64,000 nt of DNA. Origin: Hoplostethus atlanticus (lineage: Eukaryota > Chordata > Actinopteri > Trachichthyiformes > Trachichthyidae). Within the stretch, counting starts at the first letter, position 1; each line of letters begins with the position of its first letter. The notes under the pieces were generated by a model. The model did not search any database. It was not told where the DNA came from and worked only from the letters and a program-made list of their open reading frames with translations. Made by a program: the position numbers and the translations under genes. The stretch covers positions 8,277,001 through 8,341,000 of the forward strand of contig JAXDDX010000001.1 in NCBI GenBank assembly GCA_034670405.1, given 5' to 3'. Positions 1 through 25,100 of the stretch are shown piece after piece.

Positions 1-1960
1 TAAAAATCTCAAACCCTCACCCATCAAGGGCTAGACCATTCACCTTGCACTACCCTTTGTCCCACAACCTTTCTCGCTATCCCATCCCACCACAATCCTC
101 CTCTCATGGGCCTACTGATCAACTTCTCAAGCACTAGTTCTAATGGCTGTGTGTATGTTTGATGTATTTGAATGGTAGAGTACCTGTTTCTCGAAGTACA
201 TATGTAGCAGCACTGCAGATAGGAGGAGTAATGAGGTGTTAGCCTGGTATAACTCTCCCCCGATCGAAGATACAACTCCACAATAGCAGCCAGGGTACAG
301 GACTGTTCACCTTTGCTTTGAAAATATTGACTTTGTTCTAATTCTTTCCTATGTTGTGCTTGTTATTTCTGTATTAATTGTTCTTAAAATTATCAAGATG
401 ACAATAAATTACTTAACTGGAATATGTGTGTGAAAGCAGCTAGAAATGAAATGAATTAGCTTCTCTTGGACATACTCAAACAGTTTGTCTTACTTGACTG
501 TTAAAAACATGTATAAACGTGTGCATATTCAGCTCCTGAGATCCAAGCTTTTGGGGCTATAGCTGGAAGGCCATGTGAGCCCTGTTCCATTTTAGTCGCC
601 AAAGCACCTGTAGAGAAACCGCTTCTCTGTAATGGCACTGATTTTGAAACTCAATTACAATTGCACAGTAAACCCTAATGGGCCATCACAGATACATTGA
701 GAAGTTCACCTTGAGGTCTGAGTGCAGAATCCATAGTCACGGTGCAGAAGCTGGGGTTCAACCTGGTCAGCTTCAGAAGCTTGGAGGAGGTGAGTTGGGG
801 AACTAATTTGGAACAGGGCTGTGGGTGCTATGTGAGTATTTACTTGTTGATCTGTGTCTGGTGCAGAGGTCACCACTTGGTCTGCCCTGACTGAAGGATC
901 CAATATATAATAAACAGCAACAAGTTGATTTGTTGTTTGGTTTGGTCTTGCCTTGATTGGCACATCTGTCCCTCATTTTCAGGCCATCCTCCACTTCCTA
1001 GCTTTCCTTTCCCTTCTCGGACAGTCACTCAACGCAAATGACATAAAAATACTGCTTTCCTCCCTTCTAAGGAGGAGGAAAAGGCAATGTCACAGCCTGT
1101 CAGAATTAGGGGTTTAATACACCAACATTTGTACATTGCATACTAATGAACAAGCTGACAATAAACTATCCCGGAGTTTTTGGCAGATATGCAAGATGAA
1201 GACCATAATCCAATCCTTTCTCTGTCTTATTCACTATATGATGTGGCTCTTGTTCACTTCTAGGTGGTCTTATATTTTGTTTTTGACTAAAGACGAATTA
1301 AAAGTATTGATTTTTGAGCGATTAAAATGGCTTTGTTTACATTTTTTAAAAATTTCACAACGGACTTTTTTTTTTTTTAAACCCAGTTTTAGCTTTAGAC
1401 AGTTAACATCCATAAAATATAAAAGATGTTTCAAAATATACAAAATAAATAGACAAAAATGCATTTTTTTTGTGCATTTTGAAACATCACTTTACTTTAA
1501 ACATTAAGTATATGCATTATTGCCGTATGGGTTCTACTAATGTCGAAGTTGAAATTGAATTTTAACTTTATTGTAGCATTCATTCTCAGGAGTCTGCTCT
1601 TCCCAGGCCGTATCTGATCCTCCCACTCTGTGTGCTCTATCACAGGGCCATCGGTGTCAGATTACGGGTCAGTTTACGGGAAAGATCTCTACCTTTTGAT
1701 TAGGGCCTCCTGTTGCTTTATGATTCACTCCTGGTAATGAATGACAATACAAAGGTATTCTGTTAAAGAGGCGCACCAAGTATTTCTAAAAGGAAACAGT
1801 GCTCTGTGATATACGGTATTGAGTTTCGATCACCCTGTCCTACTCTGTATTTTTATCTACTTTAGTATCACTATAGCCTCATTTTCCTGTAATGTTCTTA
1901 TAGTATAATACTTGAGGGTTACTGAAGGGACCAAAAACCAGACTTGAAAACTTCAGACTC
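1..1960. other. Intergenic stretch, no gene recognised
   Basis: Only short open frames occur here, and none has a recognisable motif or splice structure. The sequence is AT-rich with scattered homopolymers, for example a T run near 1366-1378. No tRNA, rRNA or known repeat head was recognised by eye. Confidence 0.5.
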
Positions 1961-1974
1961 TGGCTAGGCATTCA

Positions 1975-3740
1975 CACCAATGGAGAATAAGTAGTCAAGC
2001 TCAATCCCGGGATTTACACGGGTTATGAAACACATGTCTGCGTTGGACCTATTCAGACCACACTATTGTCCCGGGTTTATCCCAGGTCGTCGACCATCCG
2101 TGCGGTCCTACTACCGGGGATAGTAGTAACACTTTTTGTTTGACCATCAGTAACTCAGTGGTTGTTCGTGCTAGATCTCTCAAACTTTGATACACGGTAA
2201 CCATATTTGTCTACTGCAAATAAAACTCACTTGGACGTCTACTACATAATCACAGATTATGTGAGTTAATGTCAAATACAAAGAGTTCTGTTGTTACAAA
2301 GCTGGGGATAGATGTAACAATGAGAGGTAATTTGCTGAAATAAGATCCTCACTATCCAATTTATGCAAGACATTTTTTTGAAGAATAAACAGTTTTGAAT
2401 GAAGTGAACAATTTAAAGTGACAAAAAAACACTTATTTCTTCTAAAACTTTAAATTTAGCACAAAAACAATTGTGACGTGTGTGTGTGTGTGGACTGTAT
2501 TCCTGAATGTACATGTCACATAAGGGTTCAATCACTATCACAGTGGCAAATGTAGATGACAACGTACACACTTGACCCACACTTCTTTTGGCCTTGAGTT
2601 TGCAAAGTGTTCCATGCACACAATGCAGAAATTCTCATCATCAGAAGCATCAGAATCCTCTTGGTCATTGGGCTTGGGCCTTTTGCTTGTTTGCTTTGTT
2701 TTCTTCTTTTGCCCCTTTCCAGACGGCAGGTTTATTCTCTTTTTTACACTTTTTCCAGTGCTCCTCTTCTTTTCTTCTTCAAGTGCCTCTTTCACAGGTG
2801 TATCTGTCAGGATTTCTGATTGTCTCTTCTTTCTCTTCCCACTGGGAGTCTTCCTTGGTCCTGCTTTGGGAAATGGACGGAGATCACATGGACTGAAACC
2901 CCGTTGAGCAGCTGAGGCTTGAGTTGAGGGGTCCTGCTGATTCTCCTCCTGATGGGTCAAGTAAGTCTGAGAAAAGGCTTGGCCTGGCTGGTCGGGTGGG
3001 GTGGAGGCTTGGGCTGTCTCATTAGCTGAGGTGGAGGGTTGGGCTGCCAGGATAGCTGAGGTGGAGGGTTGGGCTGCCGTGTTAGCTGAGGTGGAGTGTT
3101 GGGCTGCTGGGTTAGCAGTCTACTGATAACTTGCTAACTTACTAACTTGCTTAACACCGCGGTGTGCAATTACACGTTCAGGAGTCTGGAGACAAGTACA
3201 AGAAAAGTACAAAAAACTGGAGAAAAGTACAAAAAACAGTCATCATAACGGGATGGTTGTAAAAAAATGTTAATGAACTGTTACAACTATCCCCACCCCA
3301 AGCAGCCATTACATAGCTAGCAAAAAGGAAATGGGAGTGTACAATATTGATGACATCACTGCAGCTCTTTTCTGATTGGTCAAACTGACAGTGTTACTAC
3401 TAACCCGGTGTTACAACACTCCCTGGTCTCCCCTACATTTCTACATCACCGTAGATAATTTAATTTTTTCCCGTCCCGGTACTTTGTCGCTTTATTTCTT
3501 CTTCCCCGCTAATGGACAGAAGCTCTCTGATCGGAATCTTTCCAATTATCCACTGTTATTCCTTCCTTGTTGAAACGGTCCTTGTTGTGAACTGGTTTGC
3601 ATACAATGCGCCTATGATCTTAACCAATGAGGTTCCTGTCCATTGCGTCACCCGGGTCTGATAACCCGTGGAGACCCATTCACACCAACGCCTGACCCGG
3701 GGCATTCCCGGGTCACTGCCCCGGTGTGAAGCGGGTAGAG
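1975..3740. mobile_element. Terminal-inverted-repeat DNA element, copy A
   Basis: Both ends resemble the ends of a second copy at about 37605-38640 in the opposite orientation. The left end (about 2005-2100) has the string gggttatgaaacacatgt followed by a CCCGGG-containing block. The right end (about 3645-3735) has tctgataacccgtggagaccc followed by the block around 3687-3735. The interior carries a transposase C-terminal fragment on the minus strand. The exact borders and target-site duplication could not be fixed. The family is probably a cut-and-paste DNA transposon; the pogo-like assignment comes only from the internal zinc-finger motif. Confidence 0.6.
2538..3119 (-). pseudogene. Transposase C-terminal fragment (pogo/DDE-like)
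   Basis: This minus-strand frame is open from 3119 to a stop at 2538. It has no plausible N-terminus, so it is a fragment. The first part is a degenerate tandem repeat of about 9-10 residues of the type AAQPSTSAN. The middle has a short GFSPCDLRPFPKAG motif like the 'G-x-x-P' segment that follows the catalytic core in pogo-like transposases. The end is lysine-rich, then acidic, then C-x2-C ... C-x2-C (CIVC ... CVRC), like the C-terminal zinc finger of these proteins. The usual W-A-H-x-x-C ending is replaced by HLHLPL, which suggests decay or a frameshift. The catalytic DDE core is missing. Confidence 0.6.
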
Positions 3741-4390
3741 ACTTTTCTTACCGGGCTCCCTATCTCTGGAGAAATCTTTAACCTGCAGTTTTCTTTTTGA
3801 CTGCTGGAACAGCGTCCTGTGATCGGAGGGTGCTTGGCGGTATATACACTGTGTCATAAGATAATGATAAGTAGGACGGTGCCATCCTATGTAACGATTT
3901 GTAAGTTAGTAGAAGCACCTTGAAGTCGCACCTGGCCTGAATTGGGAACTAGTGTAGTGAAGACAGGATAGGCGTTATGTGGTCGAATTTTCAATTCGAT
4001 TTTCAATCCATACATCAAATTTCTTAGTTTTTTTTTTAGCTTTATTAGAGAATGGGGGTAGGCAGCCTCAGTAAGGAAAACCTTACCTTCAAGGTAAATC
4101 CGTAAACTGGTAATGGGTGCAGCCATGTTTAACTCCTCCCTCAAATCTCCCCGGTCTCTGGAGCAAGGAGGTTTAATAGAAGATCTGGAGTGAATGCTGA
4201 GCGTGTCAAGTCAACTGAATATAAAAGTATACATCCGGTCACAATTTTCAAAATAAAACCCTAATTACTGAACTTGCGTTTCAACGTTTTTGTGAGTAAA
4301 AGTCAACGTAACGTAGTAAAGTAACAAAGTGGAGATATATTTCAGTAGCAATCTCTAGCATATGAAGGGAAATTAACCCATTCTCCAAAA
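3741..4390. other. Non-coding flank between TIR element and b4galnt3 promoter
   Basis: I see only short ORFs, such as an 85-residue minus-strand frame at 3887-4144 with no motif I recognise. No repeat was identified with confidence. Confidence 0.4.
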
Positions 4391-4895
4391 ATGTTCTTTA
4401 CACCTCAAATACTTAATAACTTTTTTTCAAATGTGACAAAGTGTGGGATTTGTTTTGTAGTGCAAAATCCGGTATTATTCCGCCTCTCTCTGGCTGGCTT
4501 GACGCAGCCGTGCAGCCGGAGTCTGTGTGTGATTTCACCGTTCATTCAGTTGTTTGTGCCGCTTGTGTGCGCTGAAGCGAGACTACGAGTGCAGAGGTCA
4601 GCGCAGTGGCAGGGCGCACTTCGTGTTAAAGGCAACAAGAAACCTCCTGAAAGTTTTAAATGCTCGAGAGTGCTCAATTTACATTACCGCTTGTCCCTGA
4701 AAGTGGGATTATTAGCGGGATGAGAGCCACCAGGGGCTGTGCCCAATGGAAATATCCAGGGCGCCGGTAGTGCGTACCCACTGTGAGTAGTAGGTGGGAG
4801 AGGGACACGCAGGCTCATGGTGGGGTCGGTTCAGTCCTGACAAAGCGGGCCACCCGACTGATGAATAACTCAGGAGATCTCGCCGAGGAACCAAA
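4391..4895 (+). promoter_or_regulatory. Probable b4galnt3 promoter and 5' UTR
   Basis: Just before the b4galnt3 start codon the base composition becomes more GC- and CpG-rich than the flanking DNA (about 4490-4680 and 4860-4895). No clear TATA box is placed at a consistent distance. The transcription start is not determinable by eye. Confidence 0.35.
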
Positions 4896-18023
<13,128 letters not shown>

Positions 18024-20195
18024 CCATCACGTTGCCACAACCACGGCAACCAGAGCACTTGAAGACCCACCCATTCCTGCTACCTAGTGGTAATACTGCT
18101 GACTGTCTGAGAGGGTGTGAGAGTAGGAAATCCTGATACACGATTGGATATTGTCTCCAGTCACTCAAGCTCTCTGAAGCAGAAGCTCCATATAAGTGGT
18201 GATAGTGGAGTTCACTGCTAAGGAGATACTACTGATACAGCTATGCTGAGAACTTCATTCATACAAGATACTGTAACACTGGATGTACTACTGACTACTA
18301 CTAGGGTGCTAGTAGATATCTGCCTTTGACTATTTGATACTGTATCTGAAGATACTACTGCGACACATGTTGCTGACTGGAGCCGTGATGACCTGCACTA
18401 GCTGCTGCATGGAACTGACCTGATCCAAAGAAAGATTGGGGGGGAAATACAGTTACGGTACTATAAACACACACTCCAAGACTGTGCACATGCAATATAA
18501 AAAGATCAAGAGTCTTGTCCAGATAACGTCTCCAAGTGTAACTGGACAAGCGTGAGAGTTTGATGTGTTTTGGACATAATGAACACAATATTTGATTTGT
18601 GTGCACATCGTGTCTGGAGAACACAGCCTCACTCTATCATGTTGTAAATCATGGAAACCTCAAATATATGTGTTTTTCACAAACATGCTACATTTTTTAT
18701 TATATACTCTTGAAATAGGAAGTCTAGGTATGGGCAGTAGCCTCATAATACTAAAATGGAGTTTGTATTTTGTGTTGTCAGCTGATGAGGTGTGAATTAG
18801 TCTTTACCAAAACTTGAAAAAGTGTGAATTTTCACTGAGCTTATGAAAATGCCTTTTCCCCTCTTTTATTTATTTCTTCTTTTATTTTTTTTACTTGCAT
18901 TAGTTAAAAGGTTTATGCACATTTACACTCTATGGCCTCTGGTGGTGGTGGAAGTCACTGCCCATTCTCCTCACACTGACATTGACCAGAAACATTTGTT
19001 TGAAGTGAAGCCTTAATTCAAGTTCTCATTTAGTCCTGGAGTTCCTATATTTTTTCTTTTGTGTAATCTAATTAATTTTATCCAGAATAGGCAAAAACTA
19101 GAAAAAAACATATGATTTTTTATTTGTGTAAGGCCAGTTTAAAAGGCCATTTTAGTCAAGGACTAAACCTAATTCATGTCCATGCAACCAGCTTGAAATA
19201 TTTTTCCGTAGATCTAGCTATGTACTGTAGAAACCTACTAAATGAATAGGTTATTTTTTTAAAGAATTGTTTTGATGGTCATTCACATTTTGTGCCGTCT
19301 CCATAGTTTGATACATATATTATTGTATCATTCACACTGTAGGATCCGAGAGATGCAATGCTGCAGTCTTGTTTTTGCACTCTTAACCAATGAGCCAATA
19401 AGATTTGACCTAGGAAAATGTTGTTTTTACCTTAGCTTCTGACGTGTCCCATTCCAACAGTAGGAAATGTTTTTCTAGATGTTAGCAAGTAGCATTATGT
19501 CACTGGTGGTGGAGGAAATGTGTATTTATCATGTTGTTGTCATTATTATTAAGACTAGATTAATGGCAGCTTTCTCTCATTATTCACATTCTTCATGGTT
19601 CTCTAATTCATTTCAGTTCAAAATTCTAAATTTTGGTCTGACCCTAAACTTATCCTTAATCCCTTCAAGTCTTGAGAAGTGCACGCAATCAAAAACTCTG
19701 AAGTCTCTAAGTGTACAGGAGCTTGTCAGATGTTTTTATCTCAACGGCACAACCCAGGGATCCTTTACCAAAAGTTGTGTAGTGTTTCTTTCGCTCTCAT
19801 TGTACCAAAGCGTTCGGGCATCTGCAATCTTAAATTTATGACATTTAAAAGTTGTTGTTTTTTCATTGTTTGTATTTATTTGGTCACGTTTTCGGATTGG
19901 ATGTGGTGACTGGTCTTAAATCTTAAAGGATGATACTGAGCTTTTGCAGGGAAAGTTGTGCCTTTCTTCTTTTTTTTACGTAGTTAAGAGGCTGTATGCA
20001 GTGGTTTGTTCATAATGTTGTATATTCTCCCATTTTCAGTCTCAGTTATTAGATATACCTCATCCCTCTCTGTATGTTGGGGTACATCTCTTTTGCTCTG
20101 CCTTGTCGTTCAGGTTCAGTAATCTCTCTTCTCTCAGGGAAAGGTTTTTCCACTCCACTGCCTTTACAAATCTGAGGAATAAATTGCTCCTAAAA
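18024..20195 (+). other. b4galnt3 3' UTR with poly(A) signal
   Basis: After the stop at 18021-18023 the sequence is AT-rich and has no further plausible exon. A canonical AATAAA at 20178-20183, followed by a GT/T-rich stretch (20195-20215), is a plausible polyadenylation site. This gives a 3' UTR of about 2.1 kb. Earlier cleavage is possible. Confidence 0.45.
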
Positions 20196-20539
20196 TGTTT
20201 CTGTGGCCTTTATTTCCATTACATCCTACACTTTTTTTTCACAGTCATGCTATAGAAGTAGTAGAACTACATATGTTTTAAAACAAAATACTGTTATTAA
20301 ACCCTCTGTTTTTTAATATTCAATATTTCAGATACATTTTACAAGGATGATATGTCTTTCACTATTCATTTTAGTCTTTAAATAACTTATGGAAAACCAA
20401 AATACGCAATTGGGAGAAGTATTAACTGAGGTTATCACAAGGATATTTTGTCAAGGAAAACACAATTAGTACTATGAGAAGCCGCTATACATTTGTGAAA
20501 CAAGCCATTCAAAGGCATTGTGACGTTGATATGAGAGCG

Positions 20540-21360
20540 GTCAAGTCCTGGGTCGCCTACAGCTCCATCACCAATGTGCCTCCAAACCTTGGAAGAAACT
20601 TGGTCTTGGAAGTCCTGCCACAGGATTCCCTAAACTGAGGAAACTCAAAGTTGGAAATAACCCATTCACTTGTGACTGTACTTTGTACTGGTTTTTCAGC
20701 CTGTTTCGATGAGTCATTACTGTTGGATTGGACCACAAGTGTGCCTCTCCTGCCATTCTGACTGGAAAATAATTGAGAGACTTTCACCCAAGGAGGTTGT
20801 CCTGTGAACCCATGATGCAGAGGACCACTTCTACCACTGACTGTGTGTACTGAGCATTGTGGCCAGCGGGAAGCAGAGTGCCTCCTATATGCAGCTGGGT
20901 GGACTCTCAGCTTGTACCCCACCTGGAGAGAGAACACTTTAGCCTCTGTATCCAAGAGCGTGACTTTGTTCCTGGCCTATTGGATAATCAACAACATTGT
21001 CAGTTGTGTGGAGGAGAGCTAAACGACTCTGTTTGTACTGTCCCAGAACTTTTTTCAAAGTAAATGGTGAAACTATGAGCTGTTCTTTGCCCAGCGCTGT
21101 GTTTGCGCTGCTGGAGCCCATGCCTGTCAACTCTCTGCCAGAATGACAGTTTAACGGTACACATGTGCATTCAGGAATGCACACACATATTTGCACAGAT
21201 GCACGCCGACACTTGTAAATTCCTTTAAGGCTTCTGACTCCATCCCATAATTCAACCTTCAGCTTGTGGTCATTCTCTGTTGTCACCCCAAGGACAGCTA
21301 CTTGTGTCTGGGGGTTTTCATTGTACATTATTGGAGAGCAATTCATTCCAGTGCAGAATA
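20540..21360 (-). other. Unassigned open reading frames
   Basis: Two minus-strand open frames of 132 and 135 codons (20557-20955 and 20939-21346) overlap slightly in different frames. I do not recognise either, and no splice sites or conserved motif join them into a gene. They may be chance ORFs, decayed repeat or a lost gene. An AATAAA at about 21357 on + is not obviously linked. Confidence 0.25.
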
Positions 21361-22129
21361 AAAGCTAAGTATATCCTGGCTCTGAGAAAAAAGAATCTCA
21401 GCCTTGTCACACTAAGGCAATAGCTCAGCTGAGACCCTCAAATACTGGGACAGGAAAAACAGCTCCATGGAACTAGTTCCTTGTTAACTACTTACTTAAC
21501 TGTAACTACTTGTTAACTAGTTACTTGTTAAGTCAACAAGTAGGAATGAAAATCAAAATTACATCAGAAGCATACATAACTAATATGCTTGTCAATTTAA
21601 ATCATAGCTACTGATTATCTACAGTTATCTCACCAATTAAACTGTGAAACACAAACTGGCTGTTTAGAAATTGTATATACTCCAGTACTAGTGTAGATGT
21701 TGTACAGTCAATATCTGTGAGTAAAAGAAGAGTTGAGTTGATATTTACAAATTTATTGTATTCTTATATAGAACAGCACCTTCGGACGGCTCACATCACA
21801 TGGCTATTTTTAATAGAAAAGGATTACTTGAGGACACAATGAATACTGCAGGGACTTGAAAGACACAGGCACTGTGAAAAGCAGAAATACGTTTACTGGA
21901 CAAACATGGGCCATATGAAATGCCAGATGATGCTAGATGATTGTTCTGAGCCAAGTTCATTTCACTGGCCCTTTAATATTCCACATCTAACCTCCGTCGA
22001 GACCAAATCTCCCCTACAATACAATCCATTTCATTTCCCCATCTACTCCTACAATACAATTCGTTCCATTTCCCCATGTACTCCTTGCTCACCATCTTCA
22101 GGCTGTGGTAGACAGCAAAGGAGTGTTTT
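21361..22129. other. Non-coding interval, may include the troponin I 3' UTR
   Basis: AT-rich sequence with short direct repeats of the type cttgttaactagttac near 21480-21540. The troponin I stop codon lies at 22130-22132 on the minus strand, so its 3' UTR occupies the right part of this interval. A poly(A) site could not be fixed. Confidence 0.4.
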
Positions 22130-25100
22130 CTATTGGCCACCACCAGCAGCGTCAAACATCTTCTTCCTGCCCTCCATACCAGACATGGCCTCCACATTCT
22201 TACGCCAGTCACCCACCTCCATGGTCAGCTCCTGAATGGAGCAAAACCCACATTCAGTTAAACAGACGTCACAGAGAAAAATACATTAGCCAATCCATTA
22301 GGTTTTTGCAGTTTAATTTTGTTGCCTTACCTTCTCTTGTTTGATGTCCTGATGTTTGACAGACTTGAGGTTGGCCCTGAGGTCCATCGAGCTCTTGTGT
22401 TTGGAGCCTAAGAGAGCTCTCATCATCTCATCTGCAGACACTCTCACCTTCCTCAGGGCAGGCTTCTTGAACTTCCCTCCAAGGTCCTGCACCTTCAGCT
22501 TCAACTCATGGATCTAGACATCATGAATATCTTTGTTGGTGACTTTTTGTTAATATTTGAATGAATGGTTAAATGAAATGTTTGCCATGTGTCATGGTGC
22601 ATGTTTAAAGGCATACATCTTTGTAGTTCTTGATGACTTTGGCCTCACAATCATACCGTTCCTCATCTACCACGTCAATCTTGGCATGAAGCTTTTTACA
22701 CATTTTCTAAAAAAAAAAATAGCAATCACAATTATGGATTACATAATTTAATTACATAAACATGATGCTTTATGACTGTCTGAATGTAAATCCTTTTGTG
22801 CAGTGACTTACACCGATCAGCCATAACATTAAAACCACCTGCCTAATACTGTGTAGGTCCCCCTCGTGCCACCAAAACAGCTCTGACCTGTCGAGGCATG
22901 GACTCCACAAGACCTCTGAAGGTGTCCTGTGGTATCTGGCACCAAGACATTAGCAGCAGATCCTTTAAGTCCTGTAAGTTGCGAGGTGGGGCCTCCATGG
23001 ATCGGACTTGTTTTTCCAGCACATCCCACAGATGCTCGATCGGATTGAGATCTGGTGAATTTGGAGGCCAAGTCAACACCTTGAACTCCAACTTGAACTT
23101 TGTCATGTTCCTCAAACCATTCCTGAACAATCTTTGCAGTGTGGCAGGGCACATTATCCTGCTGAAAGAGGCCACTGCCATCAGGGAATACCGTTGCCAT
23201 GAAGGGGTGTACTTGGGTCTGCAACAATGTTTAGGTAGGTGGTACGTGTCAAAGTAACATCCACATGAATGCCAGGACCCAAGGTTTCCCAGCAGAACAT
23301 TGCCCAGAGCATCACACTGCCTCCGCCGTCTTGCCTTCTTCCCATAGTGCATCCTGGTGCCATCTCTTCCCCAGGTAAACGACGCACACGCACTCGGCCT
23401 TCCACATGATGTAAAAGAAAATGTGATTCATCAGACTAGACCACCTTCTTCCATTGCTCAATGGTCCAGTTCTGACGCTCACATGCCCATTGTAGGCGCT
23501 TTCAGCGGTGGACAGGGTCTGCATGGGCACTCTGACACCTTTCTATCATAGCCAGCATTAACTTTTTCAGAAATTTGTGCTACAGTAGCTCTTCTGTGGG
23601 ATCGGACCAGACGGGCTAGCCTTCGCTCCCCACGCGCATCAATGAGCCTTGGGCGCCTATGACCCTGTCGCCAGTTCACCGGTTGTCCTTCCTTGGACCA
23701 CTTTTGGTAGGTACTAACCACTGCATACCGGGAACACCCCACAAGACCTGCCGTTTTGGAGCTGCTCTGACCCAGTCGTCTAGCCATCACAATTTGGCCC
23801 TTGTCAAAATCTCTCAGATCCTTATGCTTGCCCATTTTTCCTGCTTCCAACACATCAACTTCAAGAACTGACTGTTCACTTGCTTCCCAATATATCCCAC
23901 CCCTTGACAGGTGCCATTGTAACAAGATAATGGATGTTATTCACTTCAGCTGTCAGTGGTCATTTAGTGCACAACCCACTCTGCTGTACTTCCTCTGAAA
24001 CTTGGTTGTTTTGTGTCTCTCACCTGCAGGTCTTCTATGGGCAAGCCGGACATCTGCAGGGTTGGAATCTTCTCTCCCAGGTAGTGAACCTTCTCCTCAT
24101 CTCTTGCCACCTTTTCTGCCTCCAGTTCTTCCATTGCACGGGTCAGCAAGAGGATCTGGAGAAGTAAAAGGGGAGATGGAGAGAAGTGAGTGTCTGAGCT
24201 CTTGATGCATTAGGTTCAAGTTCAAGTTCAAGTAGTTTATTTGTCACATACACACACGAGGTGTGCAGTGAAATGTAAAAGTGGCAATGCTCAACAGAAA
24301 TGTGCAAGAACAAAATAACAGGTTCACACTATTTACAATAAAAAACCAACACAATATTTACAATATCACAGTAAGATGTATAGGGTGTAGGGTGTATAAT
24401 TTTCCTGGTGGGATTACATGAAAAGCTGCTCTCTTACAGGGAGAGTTTCATATACAGTTCATAGGCTTCTTAGTTTACACATGCATATTTTACACATACG
24501 TTTTGTCTTTACCTTCAAAGCGAGCTTGCGGGAGGCTGAAATCTTAGATTTTGGCTGAAAATAATACAAAATATGGCATTTAACTACAGTTAAAAATTAC
24601 AGCATAAAATGTGGGCTATATAGGCTATATTATATCTAATATAGCCCTCTTTCCATAAATATACAGCAAGTTTGATTTTAATGGCCCATATTTGAAATAT
24701 TTTACATCACAATGGTAAATGCACTGTTTGCTGTTACTGGAAATACCTCACTGACTGTCATGCTCATCACCCTCTGGCTATGTGACTTACAACTTGGTAA
24801 CATACTGTAAATAAATGGCATGTATAGACACACTGGCTAGCAAAGCATAGTGTTTAACTGTGAGACGAGTTGTCTGTCTGTCTAAATACATGCTCCTACT
24901 TGGTCACAACGTCTCCATCCACTGCTAACAAGTGCAAACGATTTCTAGTTATATTTGTCTTCTGTGAAGTGCCTCAAAACTTTACAAGATGTAAATAAAA
25001 ACATCAGAATAGTCTTGTGTGGCCCTCATCAATATGATTAATATCAATGTCGGCATTCTGTCTGTTCAGTCCACCTCTTTAAGAATGTAAACCCATTATC

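Noticed and set aside
1136-1507. 123-codon plus-strand ORF
   Set aside because: AT-rich with runs of F, K and I, no motif, no splice context; typical chance ORF.
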